A stretch of DNA of 64,000 nt. Origin: Pelomyxa schiedti. Its lineage: Eukaryota > Evosea > Pelobiontida > Pelomyxidae. Below the pieces are notes generated by a model. It did no database searches. It saw only the letters and a list, made by a program, of their open reading frames with translations, and was not told where the DNA came from. The position numbers were made by a program, and so were the translations under genes. This document shows, piece by piece, positions 1 to 12,592 of the stretch (position 1 is the first letter of the stretch; each line of letters starts with the position of its first letter). The stretch is taken from positions 62,001 through 126,000 of the forward strand of contig JAHLWZ010000791.1 in NCBI GenBank assembly GCA_020536535.1, in the 5' to 3' direction.

Positions 1-1151
1 ACTTGGTCACCTTCTTCTGTACCACATGTTTCAATAGGCACCACTGCCGGAAGAACTCCTTCAGTGGCTGATCCAGTGCCAGTAAGGTTTGCTACATCAG
101 AGAGTCGATGTGATGCGCGCTCCTTTGCTTCTGCAATCCTTGCAGCTTTTGCTGCGCGAACTATCTCAGGGTCCAGTGTTGCTTCCCAGCGAGAAACGGC
201 AGCTCGCGAGGCAGCGTCAGCAACAACAACAGCTTCACATTCACGCTGAGTGAGGGAGAACTCTCGAACAACGTGAATTGCGGTTTCAAGGGAAATCATG
301 TGGCCAATAGAAATGAAAACGGGATTACTTGCCTGCGTTGCCTGAGTTGCAAAAACAGCAGCCACACCCAAAACTCTGCCATTACGCGCACTGGAAGCAG
401 AAGCTGATGTTGCGGAGGACGCAGTACAAACGGCCGTGGGTGACGATGATGCAGTGGAGGTAGTGGCAGTTGGTGAGGTGGAAGTGGAAGTGGAAGGTAC
501 TGTGGATATACCTCTTATGGTGACAACCCTTTCGTTCGGGGAAGTAGCCTCATTTGGGCCTAATTCCCACTGAAGCATTGTCTCCTTTTCTCCCACTCCA
601 TCGGCGAACAACGGCGTCTTGGCCACACCAATACTTGGCCAGTTTAGCTCAAATCCCACGTGAGAAGCAGACCCGAATGCGCGAGGGTGCCATATCCCAT
701 TTCCATCAATAATCAACACACTGTTAGCAGGAGTAGCATCTGGAAAGTCAACTGCCATTCTGCCCTGTATGAGCTCTTTGAAAGCCGGAACTTCACGGAA
801 TGCCAAGTAGCCACTAGGGTAGTTCATGTGCGAAGTGTTGTGCTGCACAAGAACACAACATTTGGCATGAGTGTGGGCATCCAGCACAGCTACACAGGCA
901 AAACTCTGTGTTGGGTCCACAGGGGAGAACGAAATATCACACCCAATTACATACCTACACCCAAAGCACCCCAAAAAAGAATATGCATCATTTCAGTAAG
1001 TGATGATCCCGGCATTACAAACAAAATGAGGGATACAAAACAAAACAAAAAAAAATTACTTGAGGTCATTGTGGTAGTCAATTGCATCCGTAGTAATTAC
1101 CTTTGGAGCACACTCCAATTGGTATTTGGTCCACGCACTCACATCAGACAT
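1..1151 (-). CDS. endoV: Endonuclease V (3' end beyond left edge)
   Basis: Metal-dependent endonuclease acting near inosine/deoxyinosine in nucleic acid. Exon 1 is 1060-1151 (ATG at 1151), the intron is 955-1059, and exon 2 runs from 954 off the left edge. The protein shows the family order: an N-terminal tryptophan/coil segment (SAWTKYQLE), the catalytic strand GCDISFSP with the first Asp, PSGYLAFREVPAF with the catalytic Glu, IIDGNGIWHPRAFGSASHVG with the third acidic residue, and VFISIGHMISLETA near the end of the fold. Two oddities are visible. A Ser/Thr-rich stretch of about 45 residues interrupts the fold at 370-510, before GRVLGVAAVF. After the conserved core, an Ala/Glu/Arg-rich helical tail continues to the window edge. 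Family assignment is secure; the C-terminus is unseen. Confidence 0.93.
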
Positions 1152-1551
1152 GTTGTGTTTATTTTGTTTGTCCACGGTCAAAAAAGATTGGCGTCGCTTT
1201 TACTGCCCCAATCTTTTCCGGGAACGAAAACCACCTTTTTTTTTTCAAGTAATCCTTTCCCCTTGTAAAAACTCCTCGTACGCAATGCGTTGTGTGGCAT
1301 CTATGACATAGTAGCCATTGCATTGTACAAGTCATTGCCAACAGTTCTCTGCAAGCAAGAAGCCTGTGTCATAGCAGAGTGAATAATTCTGACTTAGAGT
1401 GGCTGGAGTGAAAGGGCGGCCTCGTTTGGGGAGCGACGTACTCGCACCCATATCGGGTGGATGATAATCAATATGAACATGTACAGTGGGTCAACGGCTG
1501 CAAATATGACTATAGTTGTTATTTCCTGTGTTTTGATGGCGTCGTCTACGT
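1152..1551. promoter_or_regulatory. Intergenic region upstream of endonuclease V
   Basis: No convincing coding exon is seen between the endonuclease V start and the next minus-strand gene. Short open frames here lack splice or homology support. The stretch should hold the endonuclease V promoter. It contains CAAAAAAGATTGG at about 1185, a sequence that recurs upstream of the minus-strand gene starting at 5952. Confidence 0.4.
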
Positions 1552-2390
1552 CTATGCAGTGTGTGTTAGGGTGGAAGCTTCGTTTGATGTTGGGAAAGTA
1601 CCTATCCAGCTCAGTATGACAGGGTCGGTGTCAATGGGAAATGGTGCAGTCACGCCGCTTAGAATTTCTTTGGCTGTGTCAATATTATCCTGGGTTGGAG
1701 TTACGCCGGACTGGATTGTGTTGTCCCTCCATCTCATCAAGCAGGCATAGGCATCAAATGAACCTTCAACGGCACAGCCAAGACTGGATGCAGTGCATAT
1801 GGCTAAGTACTTGACTGGGGCTTGCGAATCCGATTCAGTCTCATTCAAACCGAAAACGGGAGCGAGGAACCCCAGTGACGGCTTGCTGGAATCAAAGAGC
1901 ATAGCTTCGTAGTTTAGGGGAGCTGTTCTGTTGAAATCCACAACGGGCTATCCGGAGTATTCAACTGTACAGGTTTTTCTCCGCTATCAACCAATCGATA
2001 TGAAAAGCAGTTGGCATTGATCTTTTTGTTGTTGAGGAAAAGTGGGTGAAAAAGGGATAGATACATACTCGACGGTTTTTAAATGCCAAAATCCAAGCCA
2101 CAAACACAAGACTGGGACCTTTGATTTTTCAAAAGAATCAGTAAGCACAATGAAAAACACAAAGCAGGCAGTAACGTCGTACCCACTAGCAGGCCCAAAA
2201 CAACACCGGCCCAAACAAACGGAACTCGAACCCACGGCCAAAGCCACCCCAAACCACGCTCCGTGAAAAACCAATGCTGCCTTCCCACTCGCCCGATCTC
2301 GTCGCCCGTATTATGCGGCGCGGCGGAAGGCACACGAGCTTGGCATTGGTTGTCTGTTTCGGTGGGTTTTTTCGGCGAAGGGTGCTCCAA
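1552..2390 (-). CDS. Unrecognised membrane protein
   Basis: I do not recognise this protein. An ATG at 2390 opens a frame with a polar N-terminus (MEHPSPKKPTETDNQ), then a strongly hydrophobic stretch (WVRVPFVWAGVVLGLLVG and LCFSLCLLILL) that would form one or two membrane helices. A second open segment, 1552-1941, has no ATG and begins just after an in-frame stop at an AG, so it looks like a downstream exon. It contains LNETESDSQAPVKYLAI and ends HTA-stop at 1552. A good donor GTATGT lies near 2067, in a different frame from the hydrophobic exon, so at least one splice junction is unresolved. The split into one gene is inferred from strand and spacing. Confidence 0.4.
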
Positions 2391-2576
2391 GCGCTTGGTG
2401 GCCCGGAACTGGAAAAAATCTACTGGAGTAAATGTCCTGTTTTATGGTGAAACTATCAACAAATTTGTTGTTACTTTACAAAAGCCAAGGTGGGCTGGAG
2501 GATAGAGGAATGGAGCGGACAGGTGTACGGTAGCTATACATGGGTAGGGTACGTTGGTGAGCGGGGAGGTTTTGAT

Positions 2577-5500
2577 TTAGATGATGGGTGGGTCATTGTC
2601 CTTGGACCAGAAGTATCTCCGGGCAAGGTCGTTTTGTCTGAGCGCCAGTATGGCCCGTATGCTGGGGTTATTCACTGATTCGGTAATCCAGTCCTCGGCT
2701 TGCTGGATGACTTCGGCTGATATCTCATTCGAGAACGTCGGGAAGACGTGGAGGACGTGTAGTTGTGTCTGGCAGGAGGCTGGATTGAAGTTTGGAATAG
2801 ATTGTAAACTAACAGTGAGGGTGGGGAAACTTGACTGTATCATTGTCGGCGAGCACATAGCGGATGGGGATGTGGGCATTTGTGGTGATACGTTTGGTGT
2901 GAAGGTTTGGAACTGGGGTGTGGGGGTGTATGCGAAGGGGGTATTATGTGGGGGTATGTCATGGTTAAATGATACCGGTTGCTGTACCTGTTGCTGCACC
3001 TGTATAAAAGGGGTGGCGCGCGGTTCACTGAATGCAAACCCGCAAGTGCTGGGATTATTGGAAGTGTAATGCTGAAGTGGTTGGGATGAAGGAGGAAACG
3101 AAAACTGCTTTGGTAACGGATTTAGATTTGGCATTGGCCTTGTTGAAAAGTCACATGAATTGAGTTGGAGGTTGTATTCGAGTGGCTGAGGTGAAATGGG
3201 GGGAAATAGCTTTCCTTTCAGTGACAGGAGCCACAACTGTAACTCGGTAAGAGATTGGGCGTGCCCCTGCTTGGCTGCTTTGAGGAGATTTTTCAAGGCC
3301 TGAGTGCGATCTCTAAGCGTACCAATCCCAACCCACTGGAGCCATGCTAGACGCCTAGTGAAAGGTTTAATGTGTGGGTGTTCATTTTCTAACATACCTC
3401 TGCGCATCGGCAAAGCCCAAAGTGGCAGAGAGTGTGTACCAGTTAACAGCTTTCATGAAATTACTGTGAACTCCAAGTCCACGTTCATATAACCAGGCCA
3501 GGCTTTTATCCAAGTGAGTAAATGGTGTTGCCTTGAAGTAGCAAACCTGCACTGCGATTCAAAATCTCCTTTTTCACTTGCAATACGGTAATACTTGGCG
3601 GCCTTCTTCCAACTTTGTGCAACTCCTATTCCAACTTCATAACAATGGCCAAGCCAACCATGTGCTGGGGCATCCCCCCGTAAACAAGCACTCCTTTTTA
3701 GAACGGTTACTCACACATCAAAGTATTTGTGCGCACTTTAAAAGCCTTATTCCTTCTTGTGGGTCACATCCGCAGACACCCGCGCCATCTCCTCTCAAGT
3801 GGCGTACTGCAAGGGCTCGCTGTGCAGGTGCACAATGCTGCGAAGCTGCACTTGCCCAAAGTTGTGTTGCTTTGTGGGAATCTCGTCGCACATATAGTCT
3901 ATATGTGTTTAAATAATTTATCACTGGAGAAAAAAAAAATCATACGTGAAGGTTGCTAATAACGCTCTAGCAGCAGGAAAATCACAATGTTGAAGGAAAA
4001 AGGATTCAGCAGCATCTTGCTCGGCTGTGGGTGCTTTCCGGAGTAGTTCAATGGTTGCATCATTGGAGGGCACGTCAAATACTACATTTCTACTGGTACT
4101 TGCTTGAGTCAATTCCTTCGAACTGCCATAAGGTTGAAGTCCAGTGTCAATCGTTGCATTACTACAAATTGGTCTTCCCCCAGGACCAATCACTCCAATG
4201 CTGGCAGCAACCCCATCCCCCATTATTTCTGGACGGGTCCACCAGCACCAGTTTAAAATTGCAAAAGCAGGAATGCACCTTTCAGTTGTTGTGAGTGCAA
4301 CATATTTTGAGTCATGTGTATAAGAAAACACCTTGGTGAAAGGCAAAGTGCCGTTCGCAGTGCATAGGTAGCATGGGACATCTGACCCGAGTGTATATTC
4401 TGCAAGGCAGTGTGAAGAAGAGAATGTAATGAGGGTCCTCCAGGACCAGCTGTAGGTCCGGGTGATGCCTGTGCCAGTGTCACACATGAAGATGCCGTGC
4501 TGATGATCTTAAGGAAAAAAATGAAGATGCTTGCATCTTGTACCATTGGGGGGAAGGCGAGGAATCCGAAGCATTGGGGTCATTCCAACACGCAACAACC
4601 ACGGTTTTATCATGAGATGTATTCCAAAACACTTGTACGCCTGGTTGCTGTAAGATTGCACGTGCAAGAGCTGTTTGAGGGTTAAAATAATGAATGTTAC
4701 GAACTCTCTCATCTTACTTGTTCTCTCGGAAGAAGGCGGGAGGGAAATACACGCTCGCTTTCTGTGGTAGAACTGAATTAGATGTTGCAATAAAAAGAGA
4801 AGTTGGAGAAGGAATACGGTGATGGTGCTGAAATTTTTTCGTCTTCACTGGAACTAGTTCCAGGAGAAGAATGGTTTGATTTCCTCGTGTCCAGCATGGG
4901 AGGAGTTCCGTTACTCAGAGGGGATGTGGATGACGAAGTATCACTCGAGAATGGAGTATTTGAGCGTGTACTAGGGGAAAGTGTATTTTTGAGTACTGGG
5001 GTTCCCTCTTGGCATCGAGGCGGTAGAATGATCTGCGCCTTATGAGTTAGTTAAAACTTGACAAAGATATTGCCCACATTGTCTATTTCATGTTCTGTTG
5101 GAAGAGTCCATAGCCGAGAGCATATTGATCCCCCATGTAAAAATATGTTGGAGGCAATCAGCTCCTGTTTGTGATATGTGGTTGCGCAGTGCATCCACCA
5201 ACTCTCGATACTTTTATCTCTAGAGGCTGTACTACTATCCGAAGTTGCTTCTGTGTTCTCAACTTTCACAATTGGCGGCTTGGTAGTTGGTGGGTTGTCT
5301 CCAGGTTTTGTGGTAGGCTGGGGCGACAAATTACTGCCTGTATTGCTGGTTCCAGAGGAATCAAATAGCTCCGCACACATCCCACTATGTCTTTCTGGTT
5401 CAGCAAGGGTACGTTGTTGTTTACATTTATTTGGCCTATTTATATTATTAGTAAAAAATCTGGAGAGGAACGTTAATAAAACGCAAATTGTACCTTCTGC

Positions 5501-5952
5501 CCAGTCTGCACACAATAACACTGAGATGGGACACACGGCACAGAGGCAAGATAGTCATGCCCTCAGGTTTGTTGATTGAGATATATACCTCGCAATTTTG
5601 GGGCAAATTACTGTGCATCACCGACTTGATAGCTGTTTTTTTTTTTTTTTAATACCCCGATTTCTTCGTTGGATTCGATAACAACGGGGGAAAAAAACGA
5701 ACCGTGAGTGAAAGCTTTCCAGCAGTGCTTGCATTGTTTGTCAGGGGATTTGTTGTGGTTGCACACGAGGATTTGTTTGGGCGTAGCATCAGATCTCAAA
5801 ACGCTTTCATTTCCATTCACCGACACAACGCACGCCTTTACCGTATTTCCGTGTGTGACAAGGTTCGATGTTGCAGCGGCGGTAGCCGACGATGATATCG
5901 ATGAATGGCAACAGCCCTCAAGATTCTTGGTTGCTGTATCGCCTTGCTGCAT
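2577..5952 (-). CDS. Sel1-like (TPR-type) repeat protein with disordered regions
   Basis: Multi-exon gene read from an ATG at 5952 (MQQGDTATKNLEG). The N-terminal part has a possible zinc-binding cluster, CNHNKSPDKQCKHCWKAF. Ser/Thr/Pro-rich linkers follow, with a likely short intron near 5040-5090, and exons around 4500-4730 that read ALARAILQQPGVQVFW. The segment at 3718-3924 (ATQLWASAASQHCAPAQRAL then HLRGDG) has the alternating small/Ala pattern and G-x-G turn of Sel1 repeats, and a similar helical pattern (LKNLLKAAKQGHAQSLTELQ) occurs at 3230-3300. The C-terminus is Pro/Gln-rich and ends WSKDNDPPII. Sel1 repeats usually make adaptor scaffolds. That the whole span is one gene is inferred from continuous minus-strand open exons with no internal promoter-like gap. 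Confidence 0.55.
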
Positions 5953-6227
5953 GAGTCGAATCTATCTTTCAGTTTCTTTTAGTTCAGCGAATTCCCGAAC
6001 CAATCAAACAACAACGATCTGTCCCGAAAAGCATTAATAGAACTTTCAGAACACTGAAATCCTCCTTCCGGGGGCCAAGAATAGTGAATCGTCCAAAAAA
6101 GATTGGGGATGAACAACTCCAGAGCGACAGCGCCAAACGCACAAGCCAAATTGGGTGGCACGGAAACAAACAAACAAAAAAAACACTTGTTGTTGGTTTT
6201 TAAACTAAAAAAAACAGTGTGCTTTTT
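5953..6227. promoter_or_regulatory. Upstream region of the Sel1-repeat gene
   Basis: Short gap between two minus-strand genes. It contains CAAAAAAGATTGG at about 6095 (also found upstream of endonuclease V) and A/T homopolymer runs near 6175-6230. No RNA gene or exon is seen. Confidence 0.3.
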
Positions 6228-8240
6228 TTACACAGAGAGTTCGTCGTCTTCTGTTTGAGAGCCTGAGCTCGAACTCAGAGTCTTCATCTCAATTCCGTCG
6301 GATTTTTCGTCATCCTTAATGGGATTCGTGTGGAATGTCATTTTTGTTGGGAAGGAGGTGTGTTACTGAGTCATCTTGCGTGTCATCAACAACGTTGTTC
6401 TCTCCTGCATGGCATATTGCCCAAGTCAACGGAATTGGTCCAAACGTCTGGTGTGGTCAGTTACATAATTTGCTACAAAGGGGAACTGACCTGTGTGAGA
6501 GCAATCTCACACAATAGACCAGTATTTAGAACAGGCCCAAAATCGGGGTAAAGCGTGGTAACTTCTGCCGCAAGACCCACACTTACTCCTCCCTTGAATG
6601 TTGGCGCGTTATTCAGTTCTTTGGTGTGGAAGGAAAAGAGTAGTAACCTCTGTGAAGAATCCCAGGCAACTCATAACTCTTTTTGATCCAGCAAGAGGGC
6701 TGCATGCGGGAAGTAATGATGATACCACTGTGGCCAATATATGAAGTGCAAACAAGCACAGTGAAAACTGCCAGACATGGGGAAAGGCCGAGACGTTCAA
6801 GCTTAGCCCCGCAATTGTGAAGAAAAGAACAAATACAAGTGGTACACCCACGCCCAACACACGCTTCAACTATCCCAGTTCGCGTTAGTTCTAACTTACA
6901 TGTGGAAAAATATACCTGAACTCTTTTGGAGGTGTAATTAGTGATGATGAAGCAACAAATGACGTCTGTGAGCAAAGGTTCGAAAGACAAACTGAGAGGT
7001 TTGACATTAATTTTCTTCAATGCTATTTGCAGAGATGTGAGCGCAAGTCTACAAAGTGTTAGATTAATATCTTGGGTACGCATGTAATTACGCAGTTGCA
7101 GCAAATACACAGGCCAGTAGAAAGTCTTCTACACTTTGCACCGAAGGCAACAAGGTGCGGAGCCACTGTGGGTATGTCTCTTTTGTCAAGTATTTCTTTT
7201 GGCCAATTTTATCTGTTTTACAAGTCATTTGAGGTATAGAATTGCCTTTTTTTGGCGGGTAGGGATTGCACTAACCACACAAATATAGTCGCAGAAAGGG
7301 AATGTGGAGTAGTCCAAAGAAGAAAAGACTAACAAAGCCACCCATAATGCCAGTAATTGTGAGATTTACAAGCAAATCCACAAAAACCTGTTCTCATGTC
7401 ATAGATAGCTCAACAAGAATTGTATTTACCCAAATTGTAATTCCATCACCAGCAAGCCCGGATGCAATGGAACATGCAATCACCCATTCGATGAGCACAA
7501 GAAATTGGATAATCATGATAATTTGCAGAACGAATCTGCAGTAAGGACCGTTTGCATTGAGCTGTTTGAGTGCTGAAACAACTGCCAAGCGAGTTAAAAA
7601 GGGAAACCATGGTTCTTTTATACTTGCACTGGGGCTTCTACAGGTGCATACTGTAGCAGAAAGAAGAGCAACGCTTATGCCCTGTTGGATGGTAAGTGTG
7701 TCCATCCATGGCAAAACGGTGCGTAGAAGTGCCAGACTGCCACATATGATACCCATACTGACCGCCATCGACTTTAAGCTCCAAAAGAGCAATTTTGGAA
7801 CACTGACAATATATTTTGTATAAAATTCCTATCACACATAAATTAGGGTCCCTCATTATGATCTTTTTGTGAAGGCTTACTGATGCTGCAATAAAACAAA
7901 TCCAAGCCAATGAAGTCTTGGACAAATACTTCAAGTTTACACCACTGCTCTTATCAAAAATTTCTAGGACATAAGGTCCCGTCAGAATCCCAGTCAACAG
8001 GAATCCTGTAATCATAGGCAACTCTATAATGCACAAAGGATATCTCCGTGAGGGGAAAAGCAAAGAAAAAGACAAAAGACACAAAAAAAGAAGCAAATTA
8101 TGCGCACTTATTGTAGAAAACCATCTGCCAACACCCAAAGAAGCAGCACACACAACTGCCAATTTGGCTGTATCGAGAGCAGACGCCCCAATATCAATGT
8201 CATTGGTCGTCGTTGTGCCGAGTGACGACACTGACGACAT
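6228..8240 (-). CDS. CPA2-type monovalent cation/proton antiporter
   Basis: Membrane exchanger of the sodium/proton and potassium/proton antiporter superfamily. The start is MSSVSSLGTTTTND at 8240. Exons separated by short introns show hallmark segments: LPMITGFLLTGILTGPYVL (an early helix with the family's GxxLxGP turn), ATVCTCRSPSASI (the discontinuous central helix region), EPLLTDVICCFIITNYTS and VLFFTIAGLSLNV (late transport core), then GGVSVGLAAEVTTLYPDFG and TFGPIPLTWAICHAGE, which closes the domain as in Kef/NHA-like proteins. In the ATVCTCRSPSASI region bacterial relatives carry aspartates; here Cys/Ser occupy the motif, so ion coupling may differ. Two C-terminal ends are possible: a stop at 6316, or a further spliced tail rich in Ser/Glu/Asp ending at 6228. 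Confidence 0.8.
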
Positions 8241-8416
8241 ATCCGTCCGTGGAGATCTCCCCCTTGACGATCTGTTGTTTAATTAATTATGTGTAATTTC
8301 AACGCTTCCAGATGACAACCCGTAATTTTCTGCTTCGGTCCATTTTTCGTTCTTGCTAAAAATGGCCCGGCGAAGACGAGAATTCTAAAAAAAGGTTTGT
8401 GTTGTTCAAAACAATT

Positions 8417-11400
8417 CTACAGGAAGTCAACAAGCTGTGGTTTTTGCCTCTTCTTGCTTTTCTCCCACTCACAGAACCTATGAACGTGCTTTGCCCATTC
8501 ATTTAGGGCTCTTGTGAGATACACCTGCTGTGCCGGGGGCACATCAGTAAGTGAGCTGAATGGTAGTGGATTGGTGCTTGTTGTGCTGCTTGTGAGTGCA
8601 CTTGTTGGTAGTGTTGTGCTGATGGCCGTGGTTGCAACTCGGAGCCTGGCAATTTTCAAGTATGACTCGATTTTTGAGTAGATTAGCCTATGTTTTTGGG
8701 GGAAAGCGGAGAGTTAGTAAAGTGTTATAATGCGTGTGAGAGTGGTGCCTGTTGACAGCCGCACTATCGTTGTTTGGGTCAATTGCAGGATTTCCTCCGT
8801 GGTTACGGTTGGCTATTAACTGAACCAAGTAAGAGAGTTCCTAATACTTGGGGATTGGGTCACCTTAAAAAGGAGTACTTGATAGTAGTACGCCCGAACG
8901 AGACAGCTCTTAATGATGGTTAGAGTACTTGCAATACCGAAAGTGTTGAAATACCCAATGCAAGAAGAAATAGAAGAAATGCTTGCGAATGAAGAACTCC
9001 ACAAACAGGTGCTGTTTATATTTAGAGTTTCATAAACAAAGTGATCCAACCTGTCTAGTAGAAAGGAAGAATATATCACCGTGCTTGTATATCAAGGAGA
9101 GTATCTTAGGAAGAGGTTAACACAAAACAAAAAAGTTGTAAAACTATACCCTGCATAGAACCATGTGATGATCAACGGAGATTATAACTAACAAAAGTAA
9201 GTTATGCACCCAATATTCATCCACACACCATCTAAGCCTTGACAAAAGAATTGCACATCAAACTGGGGGCCAAGAACTTTGTTGTGTTTTACCAAACAGT
9301 CAAACCATCTATCCATAATCCCAAAGGTTGCTGTGGTACATTAAGGGCACCAAAATATTATTAAAAATTAAAAAACCAGCAATTGCGACATGGTCAACTG
9401 CGTTTGTCTTCAAAAAAGATATTCTGGCAGGGTTAGTTGTAAAATGGATGGGAGAAACGCACTTCATTAAAGCATTTAGAACACGCAAGTCATTTGGTAA
9501 AGTAAATTCCTCTAGTTCATGAAGTTGTGCAAAGGTGGTGTACTGGGCCGTACCCCCCATTTGAAATTCTTGGAAGTAGCCTTGCATTAACTGTGAATAT
9601 CCAGGTAATAATTTCCAGTTGAAGGATGGACTTTTTCCCGTAAGGAAAGTAATTATAAAAGAGGTAATTAAATTACGTGGTTTTGACAAGCCCGCCCACA
9701 TACAGAAAGAGCTCTTTCAAAAATGATAGAAAAATAGTTTTAAAAGATAGCAGCCACTGCGATGAGGTTATACACAACTAGAAAATATGGAGTTAAGGCA
9801 CATACTGTATTATCACTCTTCAATATTTTGGAATCTTCTTCGTCAACATGGACCTTCGTGGCAGTTAATAACCTGGTGGTAAATTGTACCAAAATAAAGG
9901 TACTTTCAATAAAGACTCGTGAAATCGCGGCCACTGGAAAATAGCAGGAAATTCTTTGTGTTGCTCAATAACAACCTCTTCACTCGTTAAGGTTTGTTTA
10001 CGAAAATACGAAAAAACTCAACAACCTTCAGGAGGCGAAAAAGGTGGTTCGAGGATAAAATTGGATGGCAGATTATTGCAAATAAAGGTTCGAAAACCTG
10101 AGTAGGAGTAGGCTGACGATATTAAGTAGTGTGAAAAACGTACTTGGAACTCGCAGGAAAAGTACAGGAAGTAATTTTGTGCACAGACGGAGGTAATTTG
10201 CAGGAAGTTCCATAAATCTTTTGGGCTATTGTTGCGAATAATTGAGAACATTTCACAGTTTTCAGAACTTACAAGTTCAAAAGGTGGAAAGTTTCCTCTT
10301 TGGAGATGGAGGGGAGGACTTGGAGGAACTGGAGTTGACTGTAATGGACTGGAAGGGAGTCCTGTGGGAAGTGATGGACTTGAAGGTATGGAGGCAACGG
10401 CGGAAATAGTCGGTATGAGTTGGGTCGGTGACGGCAAAGGATTTACTTCTGTGGTAGGGGCCACTGGGTCTCCAGGAGATGGACTGTTAATTCCGACTTG
10501 TTGTGGCACTGTAGGTTCCTTTGTGGGCTGCGATTGTTCGTCAATATTTATTGCAGGTTCTCCATCACTCAGTGGTCTGGGTTGCTCTCCTTTTAGAGGA
10601 GTTTGATCTATGTCACTTCCTTCACCTCCGGATTTCGGTGCCTCGCCAGAATTTCCCGTGCTCTCCTCTTGTATTGGCGGCAAGGCAAACAATTCCTGTG
10701 GTGTTGAAGGAGATTCCTGGGGAATGGTGGCCTTTAAATCCCCTGCCTCCAGCCTTGCACGCACTTCCTCTGCACTGGGCTTGAGAGTACCATCAGCAAC
10801 TTCTTTATCCGTGGAGGACATTCCAAAGTCACCCAAACTAATGGTAGAAAGGGATGAGAGTGTAGTAGATGGTGCTTCAGGTTGCAAAGCAGATTCCGCA
10901 GCTTCAATGGCAGAAGCATGAGGTGGTGTGTAAAGCCGTATTGATGATGCTGTTGCTGCAGCCATTGATGAACATGATGTGTTTGATACAGATATTTGAG
11001 CTAGAAAATTGTAATGGTAAGTGCAAATAAAACTGTGGCGAAAAAAAAACCGTCAGGCAGGTCAAGATTTATTGCTTGGCTCTGTTTGCTCAATATGCCA
11101 GTAATGAGATGTATTGTAGAAAACAGTAGATGACGATATCTGAGGGCACAAAATAGAATAGAATCTGTGCTTCCTCCTTTGACAATGTCATCAGTAAAAG
11201 AAAAAAGCTCTAGCTCTGGCCTGTTTAAGACTTAAAAGGGAACGTATATTTCCCTAGTAATACCTAATCATTACAGCATAGATGGCATTGAAGAATGATG
11301 GGTGTATTTCGTGAGGTGGTAACTGTTCCATAATCAGCAGTGTATGGTGCCAACACTCAAGTAAGCACTGATGAACCGTATCCGTGAATTCACTGAGCAT

Positions 11401-12592
11401 AGTCACTGCAATGTTGTAAAAAGCAGAAATACATACTTGGGCTGTTCGACTATTTGCATATTTGATAAAACCGTAATAACTTTGTCCAGGTATTGTGCTA
11501 TGGTATTTACAGCTAGTCGCTGTTGGTCCACAGGGGAGGGTGAAAAGGTGAGAAACAAAGTTTGGAGGGAAATGTGGACAGACTTGTTGTTGATCTGGAA
11601 CAATGAATTTGTCACTTAGTTCCCACATAACAGGAACAAGCTCCTTTACTACTGCTTTGTCCAGCAGTATTGACCTTTAATTGTAATTTTAGACTTCAAA
11701 AAAGAGAGAAAAAAAAAAAAAAAAAGAAAAAAAAAGTAAACGGAGCCACATACCAGTGCCGATATTTCTCGAGCTTAGTAGGTTGTTTAAATAAGGAAGT
11801 TGATAAAATATGCAAAAGGCCGCCACTAACAGCAGTAGCGGCCGAAGAATTCGAGGCAGGGGAGGCAGCTCCAGGGCCACCCTTTGCGGAGCCCGGCGGT
11901 TGCCTGCTAGGTGACAGCGCCCTCGTGTTTGACACCACACCACTACTGCTACCACCACTGGCAGTTGTACTCGTAGAAGTGTTGATTCCTGGTGACAATT
12001 GCGATGCTGAGGGTGATGTGGCAGTTGATGAGGGTGATGACGACGCCGTCGAAGGAGAAGGCACAGAAGGAAGAGTTATGGGAACAGAAGGTGTCCCAGT
12101 AGTGGCCGTGCTCGTGCTCGTACTCGTACTAGTGCTAGTACCGGTGCCGGTACTGGTACTGGTACTGGTACTGGTAGCGGTGTTGCTAGCGGGGGTAGAG
12201 GCGGCGGCTGCGGTGCTGATAGTAATTGTGGGATGAGGTGGTGAGGAGGACGACGGCTGCTGGTCGTCGACATCGCCTTTTGTTGTAGTTGCCGATGTGT
12301 CGGCTGTGGTTGGGATTGCTGTCGCTGTTGAGGTTGCAGTTGCAGTTGCATTTGCATTTGCATTTGCCGGCGTGCTGCCGGCTCCCGTGCGCCCTTGTCG
12401 TGGCTGGTGGGTGCTGGTGATGGGGCTGACCGTGGTGGTTGCCGCGCCGCCGGGGGAAGCTGTGGTTGTGGCTGTGGCTGTGGTGGTGGGCGGGGGCGGC
12501 GGGTGCGTGTGGGGAGCGGGGGGCGGGGTCGTGTACGCCGCGGCTGCGGCCGCCGCTGCTACGCGTTGTATGGCATTGGCTATGCTCTGCAT
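8417..12592 (-). CDS. Large unrecognised protein: low-complexity N-terminus, helical body
   Basis: I do not recognise the family. Translation starts at 12592 (MQSIANAIQRVAAAA). About 240 residues of Ala/Thr/Ser/Pro repeats follow, then KQPTKLEKYRHW. This joins across an intron (GTATGT donor near 11749, poly-pyrimidine acceptor near 11676) to SILLDKAVVKELVPVMWELS, a phase-compatible join that gives fluent sequence. Later exons are strongly helical (VCISAFYNIAVTMLSEF; VFEPLFAIICHPIL then LFRLLKVVEFFRIF; HLFVEFFIRKHFFYFFLHW), resembling armadillo/HEAT-like repeats. They are interrupted at about 10,300-10,965 by a disordered Ser/Pro/Glu insert. The last exon ends KKRQKPQLVDFL at 8417. Exon order and strand are clear; most internal exon edges are not fixed. 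A membrane-traffic or scaffold role would be guesswork. Confidence 0.6.
12100..12190. repeat. Coding microsatellite (Ser-Thr dipeptide tract)
   Basis: Near-perfect hexanucleotide-type array of GTACTG/GTACTC/GTGCTC units inside the first exon of the minus-strand gene above. In that frame it encodes alternating Ser/Thr with a few Gly. Confidence 0.8.

Noticed and set aside
660..1268. 202-residue plus-strand open frame
   Set aside because: It lies antisense to endonuclease V, whose catalytic motifs are clear on the minus strand.
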